This document shows positions 15,270 through 22,842 of a stretch of DNA of 31,577 bases, piece after piece. Numbering within the stretch: the first letter of the stretch is position 1; the number at the start of each line of letters is the position of its first letter. The notes beneath the pieces are model-generated. The model searched no databases, was not told the DNA's origin, and worked only from the letters and a program-made list of their open reading frames with translations. Made by a program: the position numbers and the translations under genes. The DNA comes from an uncultured Caryophanales bacterium. Lineage in GTDB: Bacteria; Bacillota_I; Bacilli_A; RF39; UBA660. The DNA lies in contig CAMVMQ010000005.1 of assembly GCA_947168625.1 (NCBI GenBank), positions 1 through 31,577 of the forward strand. Direction: 5' to 3'.

Positions 15270-15677
15270 ATGAAAGAAAAAACAATGCAAAAAATAACAG
15301 CAGGACTTCTAGCAGGAACAATAACTGCTACTGGAATATCTCTAAGTGGATGTATTAAAAAAAATAGTATAAAAACAAACCCAAATAGTTATAAAATAAG
15401 AAAAATAGATATAAAATATGTAAATGATAAAGAACCAAGCGACAAAGAATATTATATATATAATCAAAATAACAAACAAATAATCGATGGTCCATTTAAA
15501 ACATTTGAAGAGGCTATAGAAAGAAAGAAAAATTACATTAATAATTACAATAATCAAGAAAAAAATAAAACATTAAATACTCAAAGTCTAATCGGATATT
15601 CAGCACTAACAATTATTGAAGTTCTATTAGCCTCATCATATAAAAAAGTAAAGCATAAGGAATTGACTTTAAAATAA
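15270..15677 (+). CDS. Small putative lipoprotein, function unknown
   Basis: The 135-residue protein starts with a basic N-region and a moderately hydrophobic segment ending in the lipobox LSGC (Cys28), so it should be lipidated and held on the outer face of the membrane. The mature part is hydrophilic, rich in Lys, Asn and Tyr, with EYYIYNQNNKQIIDGPFKTFEEA (a strand-turn-helix pattern) at about 68-90. A second hydrophobic stretch at about 107-122 (IGYSALTIIEVLLASS) could be a membrane helix, which is unusual for a lipoprotein. AAGGTG (15258-15263) is six bases before ATG. The -35 box of the tyrS promoter lies in its last codons. I do not recognise a family. Confidence 0.7.
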   Translation: MKEKTMQKITAGLLAGTITATGISLSGCIKKNSIKTNPNSYKIRKIDIKYVNDKEPSDKEYYIYNQNNKQIIDGPFKTFEEAIERKKNYINNYNNQEKNKTLNTQSLIGYSALTIIEVLLASSYKKVKHKELTLK

Positions 15678-15691
15678 ATATATATTATAAT
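15663..15691 (+). promoter_or_regulatory. Sigma-A promoter of the T-box-tyrS transcript
   Basis: TTGACT (15663-15668) and TATAAT (15686-15691) are 17 bases apart. The -35 overlaps the last codons of the upstream lipoprotein gene. Initiation near 15698 gives a leader of about 220 bases. Confidence 0.75.
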
Positions 15692-15697
15692 CAAAAT

Positions 15698-15900
15698 GAA
15701 TTAAGCAGTGATTAATACCAAGTAGTTATTTACATATTTTTATAGAGAGTTATCAATTGGTGAAAGATAATAAAATAGTTAATAACAAAATACATTATTA
15801 AGAGCTTAACCGGAAATATACCGTTATCATATTTAAGGCATACTATTGCAAAAAAAGGTGGTACCACGAAGATTTCGTCCTTTGGTATAACCTTTTTTAT
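15698..15900 (+). ncRNA. Tyrosine T-box riboswitch leader
   Basis: The leader of tyrS carries T-box landmarks in order. AGAGAG in the 5' part of stem I (about 15743-15750) is followed by a GGTG-containing apical loop region (about 15759-15762). A TAC triplet (15791-15793) followed by A, in the expected specifier position, reads as a Tyr codon. The T-box sequence GGTGGTACCACG lies at 15857-15868. TGGT (15859-15862) would pair with the ACCA end of uncharged tRNA-Tyr, so its last base fits discriminator A73. Uncharged tRNA would stabilise the antiterminator and allow tyrS expression; otherwise the terminator at 15851-15898 forms. The specifier position was assigned by eye. Confidence 0.88.
15851..15898 (+). 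terminator. Regulated terminator of the tyrS T-box
   Basis: AAAAAGGT (15852-15859) pairs with ACCTTTTT (15890-15897), and TACCA (15862-15866) with TGGTA (15883-15887). An inner CGAA/TTCG stem (15867-15877) is also present, and the structure ends in a six-T run. The 5' arm includes the T-box bases, so it is mutually exclusive with the antiterminator. Confidence 0.8.
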
Positions 15901-15920
15901 ATATTAAAGGAGGAAAAACA

Positions 15921-17138
15921 ATGAATTTATATGAAGAATTAGTTTGGCGTGGACTTATTAAAGATGTCGCAGGAGAAGATTTAAAAGAAAAACTAAACGG
16001 AGAACCAATAACCTTTTATTGGGGAACTGACCCAACAGCGGACAGTTTGCATATTGGCCACTACTCATCGTTAGTAACTGCTAAAAGACTTGCTAAAGCT
16101 GGACATCACCCAATCTTACTTTGTGGAGGAGCTACTGGTAGAATTGGAGACCCAAGACCAACAGCAGAAAGAGAAATACTATCTTACGAAGTAATAGATC
16201 ATAATATTAAATGTATCAAAAATCAGATAGATAGATTATTTGAAGGAAAAGCCGAATTAGTAGATAACTATAGTTGGACTAAAGACTACAAAATATTAGA
16301 ATTTTTAAGGGATATAGGAAAATATATAAACGTAAATTATATGATAAATAAAGATATCATTCAGAGACGATTAGAGACCGGAATAACATTTGCAGAATTT
16401 ACTTATACCCTTCTTCAAGGATATGATTTTCTACATTTATATGAAGAAAAAAATTGCATTATGCAAGTTGAAGGTTCTGACCAATGGGGAAACATTACTA
16501 CAGGAATAGAATTAATTAAAAAGAAACTAGGAAAAGAAGCATACGCCTTTACTATGCCATTAATACTTGATGCAAATGGAAATAAATTCGGAAAATCAGA
16601 AGGAAATGCACTATGGCTAGATAAAGAGAAAACATCAGCCTATGAATTATATCAATACTTAATTAATGCTGACGACTCAAAAGTCTTAGAATATCTAAAA
16701 GTATTTACATTCTTGTCAAAAGAAAAAATAGAAAGCCTATATGAAGAACATCAAAAGGCACCTGAGAAAAGACTTGCTCAAAAAACACTAGCATTCGAAG
16801 TAGTCAAAGATATTCATACTGAAGAAGATGCAAAAACTGCACAAAAAATATCTGAATCTCTGTTTACTGACAACATTAAAAACTTAACTGATAGTGAAAT
16901 AGAAGAAGCATTTAAAGGAGTACCAACCTATTCTATAAGTGAAGGGAAATTGATTGATATTTTAACAACAACTGGTATAACATCTTCAAGAAGAGAAACA
17001 AGAGAGTTTCTATCAAGTAATGCCATTTCCATTGATGGAAATATTATTAATGATGAAAATTTCTTAATAACAAAAGATAAAAAATATCATATTATTAAAA
17101 GAGGCAAAAAAAAATACTATCTTTTAAAGATAAATTAA
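15921..17138 (+). CDS. tyrS: Tyrosyl-tRNA synthetase
   Basis: TyrRS charges tRNA-Tyr. The class I motif HIGH is at 44-47 (DSLHIGHYSS) and the KMSKS counterpart is KFGKS at 222-226. The Tyr-pocket stretch YTLLQGYDFLHLYEE and GSDQWGNI are present. The C-terminal 65 residues are an S4-type RNA-binding domain (SRRETREFLSSNAISIDG). The length of 405 aa is normal (about 420). A GGAGG lies just upstream of ATG 15921. Expression is controlled by the T-box leader upstream, and a terminator follows immediately. Confidence 0.98.
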   Translation: MNLYEELVWRGLIKDVAGEDLKEKLNGEPITFYWGTDPTADSLHIGHYSSLVTAKRLAKAGHHPILLCGGATGRIGDPRPTAEREILSYEVIDHNIKCIKNQIDRLFEGKAELVDNYSWTKDYKILEFLRDIGKYINVNYMINKDIIQRRLETGITFAEFTYTLLQGYDFLHLYEEKNCIMQVEGSDQWGNITTGIELIKKKLGKEAYAFTMPLILDANGNKFGKSEGNALWLDKEKTSAYELYQYLINADDSKVLEYLKVFTFLSKEKIESLYEEHQKAPEKRLAQKTLAFEVVKDIHTEEDAKTAQKISESLFTDNIKNLTDSEIEEAFKGVPTYSISEGKLIDILTTTGITSSRRETREFLSSNAISIDGNIINDENFLITKDKKYHIIKRGKKKYYLLKIN

Positions 17139-17162
17139 TCTAGTCATCTACTAGATTTTTTC
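17137..17162 (+). terminator. Intrinsic terminator of tyrS
   Basis: AATCTAGT (17137-17144) and ACTAGATT (17150-17157) pair perfectly with a five-base loop, followed by T residues. The first arm begins inside the TAA stop codon. Confidence 0.75.
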
Positions 17163-17182
17163 TTTTAAATCCAACAATTATT

Positions 17183-17191
17183 TGTTATAAT
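17183..17191 (+). promoter_or_regulatory. Extended -10 promoter of tilS-ftsH
   Basis: TGTTATAAT gives a TGn extension with a perfect TATAAT and no good -35. Initiation near 17198 would put the AAAGGAG ribosome binding site at the very 5' end of the transcript. Confidence 0.45.
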
Positions 17192-17210
17192 ATTGAGAAA
17201 GGAGAATACT

Positions 17211-18527
17211 ATGGATAAAGTTTTAGATAAATATAATCTAGATGGGTATATTGTCGTAGGAGTTTCTGCTGGCCCAGATTCTATGTGCCTTCTTCATTTA
17301 CTAGAAAAGGAAACAGATAAACTGATCGTTTGCCATATTAATCACAAAGTTCGAAAAGAGAGTGATGAAGAGGAAGAATATTTAAGAAAATACTGTAAAG
17401 AACATAATCTTATTTTTGAAGAACACAGTATCAAAGAATATATTGAACATAACTTTGAAAATGAAGCCAGAAAAAAAAGATATGCCTTTTACGAAAAAAT
17501 ACTTCATAAGTATAATTCTAAATATCTATTTTTAGCTCATCATGGTGATGACTTAATAGAAACAGTATTAATGAAAATAGTACGAGGCTCTAACCTAGAA
17601 GGATATTCAGGTATTAAAGAAATAAATCATAAGAATGATTATGATATAATAAGACCTCTCCTTGAATATACTAAAGAAGATATTTTAGAATACAATCACA
17701 AACATCATATCAAATATTACCTAGATTATACCAATGACAGTAATGATTACACAAGAAACAGATATCGAAATACTATTTTACCTCTTCTAAAAGAAGAAGA
17801 TAAAAATGTTCACAAAAAATTCCTAAGATATTCAAAAATTCTTAACGAATATGACGAATATCTCAAGTACTTAGTCCAAAAAAACATTTCTAAAATATAT
17901 ATAGACAAAGTAATTAATTTAGATGAACTTAAAAAAATAGATACCTTTCTGATAAAAAACACACTCTACTACATTATAAATAATATTTATGGAAATAGAG
18001 CAAATATTATTAATGAAAATCTTATTAACAATATTTTATTTACTATTAATAACAAAACTCCCAATTTAACATTAAATCTACCAAATAATATAATACTTGT
18101 TAAAGAATATAATAAAATGTATTTTAAAGATGAAAACAAAACAGTTAATAATAATTATAAAATAATCTTTAAAGATAAAGTAGAATTAAATAATATTATT
18201 TTTACTAAAGAAGAAAAAGAAGAATCTGATAACAATAATATATGCAGATTAAATAGTAGTAATATAAAATTTCCATTGTTCTTTAGAAATCGAAGAGACG
18301 GAGATACAATAATTTTAAAAGGATGTAATCAACACAAAAAAATAAAAGAAATATTTATCGAAAAAAAAATACCAAAAGAAAAAAGAGAAAAATATCCAAT
18401 TCTAGTTGATAATAATGATAATATTCTCTGGTTACCAGGACTAAAAAAAAGTATTTTTTGTATAAAAAAAGATGAAAATAATCAAAACTATGATATAATA
18501 ATAAAAGCAAGTGAAAGAGAGGAATAA
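17211..18527 (+). CDS. tilS: tRNA(Ile)-lysidine synthase
   Basis: TilS converts C34 of the CAU-anticodon tRNA-Ile to lysidine so that it reads AUA; this AT-rich genome uses many ATA codons. The N-terminal PP-loop ATPase motif is SAGPDS (19-24), followed by HINHKVRKESDEE and HHGDDLIETVLMKIVRG. The C-terminal region (from about 340) has the TilS substrate-binding layout FRNRRDGDTI and KKIKEIFIEKKIPKEKR. The length of 438 aa is slightly shorter than Bacillus. ATG 17211 has AAAGGAG (17198-17204) at six bases; the upstream in-frame TTG at 17193 is rejected. It ends two bases before ftsH; hprT, which separates the two in Bacillus, is missing here. Confidence 0.95.
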   Translation: MDKVLDKYNLDGYIVVGVSAGPDSMCLLHLLEKETDKLIVCHINHKVRKESDEEEEYLRKYCKEHNLIFEEHSIKEYIEHNFENEARKKRYAFYEKILHKYNSKYLFLAHHGDDLIETVLMKIVRGSNLEGYSGIKEINHKNDYDIIRPLLEYTKEDILEYNHKHHIKYYLDYTNDSNDYTRNRYRNTILPLLKEEDKNVHKKFLRYSKILNEYDEYLKYLVQKNISKIYIDKVINLDELKKIDTFLIKNTLYYIINNIYGNRANIINENLINNILFTINNKTPNLTLNLPNNIILVKEYNKMYFKDENKTVNNNYKIIFKDKVELNNIIFTKEEKEESDNNNICRLNSSNIKFPLFFRNRRDGDTIILKGCNQHKKIKEIFIEKKIPKEKREKYPILVDNNDNILWLPGLKKSIFCIKKDENNQNYDIIIKASEREE

Positions 18528-18529
18528 AT

Positions 18530-20449
18530 ATGAATTTAAATCAAAAAGAATTAAAAAAAAATATAATGCCATATGTATTTCTATTAGTCTTTGTTATTGG
18601 ATGTTTAATTGCTTTTAATATATTCAATAACTCGGTTCATGAACTTACATATGATGAATTCATTAAAAATTTAAATGGTGGTAAAATAACTGAATTAGTA
18701 ATCACTCCAAAAGTAAGAACTGAAACATACAAGTTAGAAGGAAAATTAGAAGACTACAAAGATAATGAAAGCTTCTTTCTATATTTACCAATTTCTGATG
18801 AGTTCATTTCTAAAATTACAAATGCAAAAGAAAATACCAGTGAATTTTCTTTAACAATTCAAAACGACCCAGAAGCATCATCATGGATTGCTATTCTAAC
18901 TGATGTTGTTCCAATTCTTATATTAGCAGGTGCTACTATTTGGATATTCACAAGGCAAATAGGTGGAGGAGCAAAATCAATGGATTTTGGTAAATCCAGA
19001 GCAAAATTAGTTGAAGAAAGCCGTGCAACATTTAAAGATGTCGCTGGATTAACTGAAGAAAAAGAAGAAGTTCAAGAATTAATTGACTTCCTAAAGAATC
19101 CTAAAAAATTTACAAACATGGGAGCAAGAATCCCAAAAGGAGTTTTACTAGTAGGTCCTCCAGGAACTGGTAAAACCCTTCTTGCTAGAGCCGTAGCAGG
19201 TGAAGCAAAAGTACCATTCTATTATATAAGCGGATCTGACTTCGTTGAATTATTCGTTGGTATTGGTGCTTCAAGAGTAAGAGATATGTTCAAACAAGCT
19301 AAAATGAATGCCCCATGTCTAATCTTCATTGATGAAATAGATGCTGTTGGTCGTCAAAGAGGAACCGGTCTTGGTGGAGGACACGATGAAAGAGAACAAA
19401 CATTAAATCAACTACTTACAGAAATGGACGGATTCGGAGCTAACGAAGGAATCATCATAATAGCAGCTACTAATAGACCAGACGTATTGGATCCAGCACT
19501 ATTAAGACCTGGAAGATTTGACCGCCAAGTAACAGTAAGTTTACCTGATAAAAATGCACGTGTTGAAATATTAAGAGTACATGCTAAAAACAAGAATTTA
19601 GCAAAAGATATTACACTTGATTATCTAGCAAAAAGAACGCCAGGATTTTCTGGCGCTGACCTAGAAAACCTATTAAATGAAGCAGCCTTACTAACAGTAA
19701 GAAGAAACAAAAAAGAAATTACTATGGAAGAAATAGATGAAGCAACAGATAGAGTATTAATGGGGCCTGCTAAAGTAACAAAAAAATATACAGACAAAGA
19801 AAAGAAGTTAGTGGCTTATCACGAAGCAGGACACGCCGTAATGGGATTAAAATTAGATGGTGCAAATGAAGTACAAAAAATAACTATTATTCCAAGAGGC
19901 CACGCTGGTGGATACACAATGATGACACCAAAAGAAGAAGCATTTAATTACACAAAGAAAGAATTACTAGAATCAATATGTGGTCTATTAGGAGGCCGTG
20001 TATCTGAAGAAGTAACTTTCAATGAAATAACAACTGGTGCCCATGACGACTTTAAAAAAGCCACAAAAATAGCACGAAGTATGGTAACAGAATATGGTAT
20101 GAGTTCACTTGGTCCAATGATGCTCGAAGAGCCAAATGAAAACACCTTTCTAGGACGAGATTATACTAAAAATCGAAATATATCTGATACCGTAGCTCAT
20201 GAAATAGATGAAGAAATGCGTTCAATTATCAATGAATGTTATAAAAAAACTAAAAAGATAATAAGTGAAAATAAAGATTTACTATCCCTTATTGCGAATG
20301 CCTTATTAGAAAATGAAACAATAACCAAAGAGCAAATAGATTATTTAGTGGAACATAAACATCTTCCTAAAGAAGATGACGAAAAGACTTTAGAAGTCGA
20401 GGAAAAGCCAAAAAAGATAAAAAAAACAAATAAAGAAGATACAAAATAA
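18530..20449 (+). CDS. ftsH: ATP-dependent zinc metalloprotease FtsH
   Basis: FtsH is a hexameric membrane AAA+ protease that degrades membrane and regulatory proteins. Two membrane helices (about 13-32 and 120-140) flank an extracytoplasmic domain. The AAA domain has Walker A GPPGTGKT (209-216), Walker B IFIDEIDAVGRQR and an SRH region (NRPDVLDPALLRPGRFDR). The protease domain has HEAGH (431-435), with the third zinc ligand expected in TGAHDDFKKAT. The Lys/Glu-rich tail after residue 610 is probably disordered. The length of 639 aa is typical. AGAGG lies in the end of tilS, so the genes are cotranscribed and probably coupled. Confidence 0.98.
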   Translation: MNLNQKELKKNIMPYVFLLVFVIGCLIAFNIFNNSVHELTYDEFIKNLNGGKITELVITPKVRTETYKLEGKLEDYKDNESFFLYLPISDEFISKITNAKENTSEFSLTIQNDPEASSWIAILTDVVPILILAGATIWIFTRQIGGGAKSMDFGKSRAKLVEESRATFKDVAGLTEEKEEVQELIDFLKNPKKFTNMGARIPKGVLLVGPPGTGKTLLARAVAGEAKVPFYYISGSDFVELFVGIGASRVRDMFKQAKMNAPCLIFIDEIDAVGRQRGTGLGGGHDEREQTLNQLLTEMDGFGANEGIIIIAATNRPDVLDPALLRPGRFDRQVTVSLPDKNARVEILRVHAKNKNLAKDITLDYLAKRTPGFSGADLENLLNEAALLTVRRNKKEITMEEIDEATDRVLMGPAKVTKKYTDKEKKLVAYHEAGHAVMGLKLDGANEVQKITIIPRGHAGGYTMMTPKEEAFNYTKKELLESICGLLGGRVSEEVTFNEITTGAHDDFKKATKIARSMVTEYGMSSLGPMMLEEPNENTFLGRDYTKNRNISDTVAHEIDEEMRSIINECYKKTKKIISENKDLLSLIANALLENETITKEQIDYLVEHKHLPKEDDEKTLEVEEKPKKIKKTNKEDTK

Positions 20450-20466
20450 TTAAAGTATCTTCTTTT
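20432..20466. terminator. Bidirectional terminator between ftsH and divIC
   Basis: AAAGAAGATAC (20432-20442) and GTATCTTCTTT (20455-20465) form a perfect 11-bp stem with a 12-base loop. Stop codons of both convergent genes lie within it. T runs are present on both strands. Confidence 0.8.
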
Positions 20467-20764
20467 ATTCATCATCAGGTATTCGAATTATAAGTTCCCC
20501 ATCCTTCGAATACATATATTTTTCCCTAGCATATCTAGCAACATAATCAGGATCTTTAAGTTTCTTAATATCTGAATTAAGATTATTCTCTTCTTCCTTC
20601 AAATCAGAAAGTTTATTATCTAAATTAATTTTTTCTTTCCTAATATTCATAATCTTATCAACATTAGCAAAAAGATTATAGCACAAATAACCAATAATAC
20701 CACAAAATAAAATAAAAACAAATAATAATCTAAAACGAAATTTTCTACTTTTTTTCTTTGCCAT
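20465..20764 (-). CDS. divIC: Septum formation initiator DivIC (FtsB-like)
   Basis: DivIC forms a complex with FtsL and DivIB in the divisome. The 99-residue protein has a basic cytoplasmic N-terminus (MAKKKSRKFRFR), one membrane helix (about 13-32), a coiled coil (about 36-70) and the conserved extracytoplasmic end KDPDYVARYAREKYMYSKDGE. The last motif favours DivIC/FtsB over FtsL. It has its own vegetative promoter within the end of yabQ, so it need not depend on sporulation transcription. The order yabP-yabQ-divIC is as in Bacillus. Confidence 0.93.
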   Translation of the reverse strand: MAKKKSRKFRFRLLFVFILFCGIIGYLCYNLFANVDKIMNIRKEKINLDNKLSDLKEEENNLNSDIKKLKDPDYVARYAREKYMYSKDGELIIRIPDDE

Positions 20765-20786
20765 ATTATCACCTACTTACACTAGA

Positions 20787-20815
20787 ATTATATCATAGCA
20801 TCTTTTTTTTTACAA
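20787..20815 (-). promoter_or_regulatory. Sigma-A promoter of divIC inside the end of yabQ
   Basis: On the minus strand, TTGTAA (20815-20810) and TATAAT (20792-20787) are 17 bases apart with TGA before the -10. The site overlaps the last codons of yabQ. Initiation near 20780 gives a leader of about 16 bases with AGGTG in it. Confidence 0.65.
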
Positions 20816-21081
20816 TTAATTTTCCGATATATGACAAAAGATAACAAATAACCTGTCAACAAAATAAGATAAAAATATATATGCAATATACCATTATTAA
20901 TTTTAATCATACATATAAAATATATTAAAGAAATTACAATAACAAACAAAAAAGAAACAACAACACGATAAAAAAGCTTACCTTCATAAAGCAATTTATA
21001 ATTTAATTCCAATAACCAAAAAATAATATTTCCATACAAAAAAGAAAAAAGAATTGACAATATCTGAACTTTAAGTATCAT
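20788..21081 (-). CDS. yabQ: Spore cortex biosynthesis membrane protein YabQ
   Basis: YabQ is a sporulation membrane protein needed for spore cortex formation and localised to the forespore outer membrane. The 97-residue protein has three to four predicted membrane segments and the family-like beginning ILSILFSFLYGNIIFWLLELN. The Bacillus protein is longer (211 aa); this version keeps only the membrane part and a short basic tail. It overlaps yabP by four bases (ATGA), so they are translationally coupled. The assignment rests on topology, position between yabP and divIC, and the N-terminal pattern. Confidence 0.85.
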   Translation of the reverse strand: MILKVQILSILFSFLYGNIIFWLLELNYKLLYEGKLFYRVVVSFLFVIVISLIYFICMIKINNGILHIYFYLILLTGYLLSFVIYRKINCKKKDAMI

Positions 21082-21374
21082 TTAAATAACTTACTGATTA
21101 AGGAATCTTCTTTATTCTTTTTACCACTTACGTCATCTAAATACACCAAACTATCAATCTTTCCCTTAATTGAAACATTTCCTTGATAAGTGTCCAACTT
21201 AATAATTTCCAAATCGCTTCCTTTTATCACCAAATATCCTAATGTTGTTTCCATTAAAAACTCTTCATTATCAAAACTTTCAATTTTTTTAACTCCTGTT
21301 AAAACAATACTTTTTCTTTCTGAAATACTAACACCATGATTAAAACCACTATCCATATTTTGAACTTTATCCAT
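21078..21374 (-). CDS. yabP: Sporulation protein YabP
   Basis: YabP belongs to the YabP/YqfC family of small beta-rich sporulation proteins. The 98 residues include ISERKSIVLTGVKKIESFDNEEF, TTLGYLVIKGSDL and LDTYQGNVSIKGKIDSLVY, the hallmark stretches of the family. ATG 21374 is preceded by a good AGGAGG (21386-21381). In Bacillus yabP and yabQ are sigma-E genes required for cortex formation. A weak sigma-E-like element lies upstream here, directly after the spoVG terminator, so the pair is set apart from vegetative transcription. Confidence 0.93.
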   Translation of the reverse strand: MDKVQNMDSGFNHGVSISERKSIVLTGVKKIESFDNEEFLMETTLGYLVIKGSDLEIIKLDTYQGNVSIKGKIDSLVYLDDVSGKKNKEDSLISKLFK

Positions 21375-21390
21375 AAATTGCCTCCTAGTA

Positions 21391-21419
21391 AATATATGCT
21401 AAATCTCAATATATTATTA
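21391..21419 (-). promoter_or_regulatory. Possible sigma-E promoter of yabP-yabQ
   Basis: On the minus strand, TAATAAT (21419-21413) matches six of seven -35 positions and CATATATT (21398-21391) six of eight -10 positions, with a 14-base spacer. The start site would fall at about 21384, very close to the ribosome binding site, so the exact position is doubtful. Confidence 0.35.
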
Positions 21420-21448
21420 AAAAAACTATTAGTTTTTAACTAATAGTT
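21419..21448 (-). terminator. Intrinsic terminator of spoVG
   Basis: On the minus strand, AACTATTAGTT and AACTAATAGTT form a perfect 11-bp stem with an AAA loop (21448-21424), followed by five T residues. It separates spoVG from yabP. Confidence 0.85.
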
Positions 21449-21704
21449 ATTCAGTCTTATTAAATTCTTCAAAGATAGCATCCTCGAACATCTTTCTAGT
21501 GTCCTTATCAATTGGATGCGCAGTATCTCTGTGTCCTCCAGTAGCAGTAGGTTTACTAGGCATAGCAATAAATAAGCCATTATCGCCTTCAATAATTCTA
21601 ATATCATGTACTGCAAAGCAATCGTCGATAAGTACTGATGCAATTCCTTTCATTCTTGAATTTTCTTTGTCAATTTTACGAACTGTAACTGACGTAATTT
21701 TCAT
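21447..21704 (-). CDS. spoVG: Regulator SpoVG
   Basis: SpoVG is a small nucleic-acid-binding regulator used in asymmetric division and other pathways. The 85 residues are typical: MKITSVTVRKIDKENSRMKG, then FAVHDIRIIEGDNGLFIAMPSK, and the end HRDTAHPIDKDTRKMFE. The Bacillus protein is 97 aa; the shortening is at the C-terminus. An AGGAGG lies upstream, rather far (about 12 bases) from the ATG. It has its own promoter with sigma-A character and a strong terminator, so it forms a single-gene unit. Confidence 0.97.
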   Translation of the reverse strand: MKITSVTVRKIDKENSRMKGIASVLIDDCFAVHDIRIIEGDNGLFIAMPSKPTATGGHRDTAHPIDKDTRKMFEDAIFEEFNKTE

Positions 21705-21741
21705 TGTGTATCAACTCCTCCTAGAAATATCTTCCAATTAC

Positions 21742-21770
21742 ATTGTATATTATTTAAAGAATAAAAGCAA
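21742..21770 (-). promoter_or_regulatory. Sigma-A-like promoter of spoVG
   Basis: On the minus strand, TTGCTT (21770-21765) and TACAAT (21747-21742) are 17 bases apart. I looked for a sigma-H promoter, which drives spoVG in Bacillus, and did not see one. Confidence 0.5.
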
Positions 21771-21796
21771 TATTTTTTTTCACATTTTACACATTT

Positions 21797-22024
21797 TTAT
21801 ACATATTTATCATCAAAAGTTACTTCAATAACATTAGTAAGCACATCATGGTAACTAAAACTCTTTTTTTCTTGAGAATCAGTTTTAACAATAAAAATAA
21901 AATTATACGTCTCCACTATTACACCAGAATATTCTTCTTTCTTATTTCTACTTCCATTGTAAATCACCTTAACAGAATCACCAATTTTACTATCTATATT
22001 ATCTTTAATCATGTTAATTGTCAT
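21797..22024 (-). CDS. veg: Veg protein (biofilm/spore-related Firmicute protein)
   Basis: Veg is a small, abundant Firmicute protein linked to biofilm control and spore outgrowth. The 75-residue protein has the Veg layout: N-terminal helix IKDNIDSKIGDSVKVIYNGSRNKKEEYSG, then IVETYNFIFIVKTD, and YHDVLTNVIEVTFDD. The start at 22024 lies two bases after the yabG stop without a strong ribosome binding site, so translation is probably by re-initiation. An internal ATG (residue 5) is also possible. In Bacillus veg also follows yabG but has a very strong promoter of its own; none is seen here. Confidence 0.88.
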   Translation of the reverse strand: MTINMIKDNIDSKIGDSVKVIYNGSRNKKEEYSGVIVETYNFIFIVKTDSQEKKSFSYHDVLTNVIEVTFDDKYV

Positions 22025-22026
22025 AA

Positions 22027-22788
22027 TTATCTTGGATAACCGATATACATCGTACCCTTAGTAATAATCCCTCCTATTCCATCACTGCCATATTTCGTTT
22101 TATCAAGAATCTTAATCAAATCAATATTATTGTTTTTATCAGAAAAAGCAAGACAAGAAGCAATAATAGCAGGATCTAAAGCATGAATATTGATTCTTTT
22201 TGGGCTTGAAGCAAAATTTGCCCCAGCTTTTATAAGTTTCTCATAATTTGACTGACAAGCGCCAGCAATAATAACAAGTTTTTCATGTGAACTTTCCTCT
22301 TTTCTAGCCATTTTAACAGCCTGAACAAAAATATCACTATTCATATATTTTTCATTAGTCTTTCTTTTACGATTAAAAGAATCATGACCAGTAATAACAA
22401 CAATATCAGGATGATATTTTCTTATAGCCTTTACTGTATCAATAGCAAGATTTTCACCATTAGACAGAATACCAAATGCTTTAAGTCTGTTTTTTTTATA
22501 AAATCTCATACACTTTTCTAAAAATATATCATCCATATCAACATGAACAATTCGTCCAGGAAGATAAAAATATGATTCCCTAAGTAAATTTCTATACCCT
22601 TCTATATTTGGTGAAAAATCATCACAGTCATCTTTAACATATTTTACTAAATCTTCTAATGGGGCATCAGCAGATAATCTAATTGAAGTTCCCATCAAAA
22701 GGCAATTATTACCGTCTATTTTAAGAATCTTAAAAACAACATCATTATCATAAGATTTTCTAGTTACTAAATCCCCAACGTTAAACAT
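22027..22788 (-). CDS. yabG: Sporulation-specific protease YabG
   Basis: YabG is a cysteine protease that processes spore coat proteins late in sporulation. The 253-residue protein is recognisable from start (FNVGDLVTRKSYDNDVVFKI) through YLPGRIVHVDMDD, VITGHDSFNRK, VIIAGACQSNYEKLI (with the conserved Cys) and the end GGIITKGTMYIGYPR. It is about 35 aa shorter than in Bacillus. ATG 22788 follows GGGGTG. A CATAATAT octamer on the minus strand just upstream (about 22812-22805), identical to the spoIVA -10, could be a sporulation promoter, but its -35 is poor. The 54-base gap to rsmA is the widest in this cluster. Confidence 0.95.
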   Translation of the reverse strand: MFNVGDLVTRKSYDNDVVFKILKIDGNNCLLMGTSIRLSADAPLEDLVKYVKDDCDDFSPNIEGYRNLLRESYFYLPGRIVHVDMDDIFLEKCMRFYKKNRLKAFGILSNGENLAIDTVKAIRKYHPDIVVITGHDSFNRKRKTNEKYMNSDIFVQAVKMARKEESSHEKLVIIAGACQSNYEKLIKAGANFASSPKRINIHALDPAIIASCLAFSDKNNNIDLIKILDKTKYGSDGIGGIITKGTMYIGYPR

Positions 22789-22842
22789 ATAATCACCCCA
22801 TTAAATATTATGAAAAAAAAAACAAATTATAACAAAAACAAG

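Noticed and set aside
21742..21770. Sigma-H promoter upstream of spoVG as in Bacillus
   Set aside because: No AGGA-type -35 with a GAAT -10 at the right spacing; a sigma-A-like pair fits the sequence better.
21499..21831. Plus-strand frame across spoVG and its upstream region
   Set aside because: Antisense to spoVG and its promoter, no ribosome binding site, product without recognisable features.
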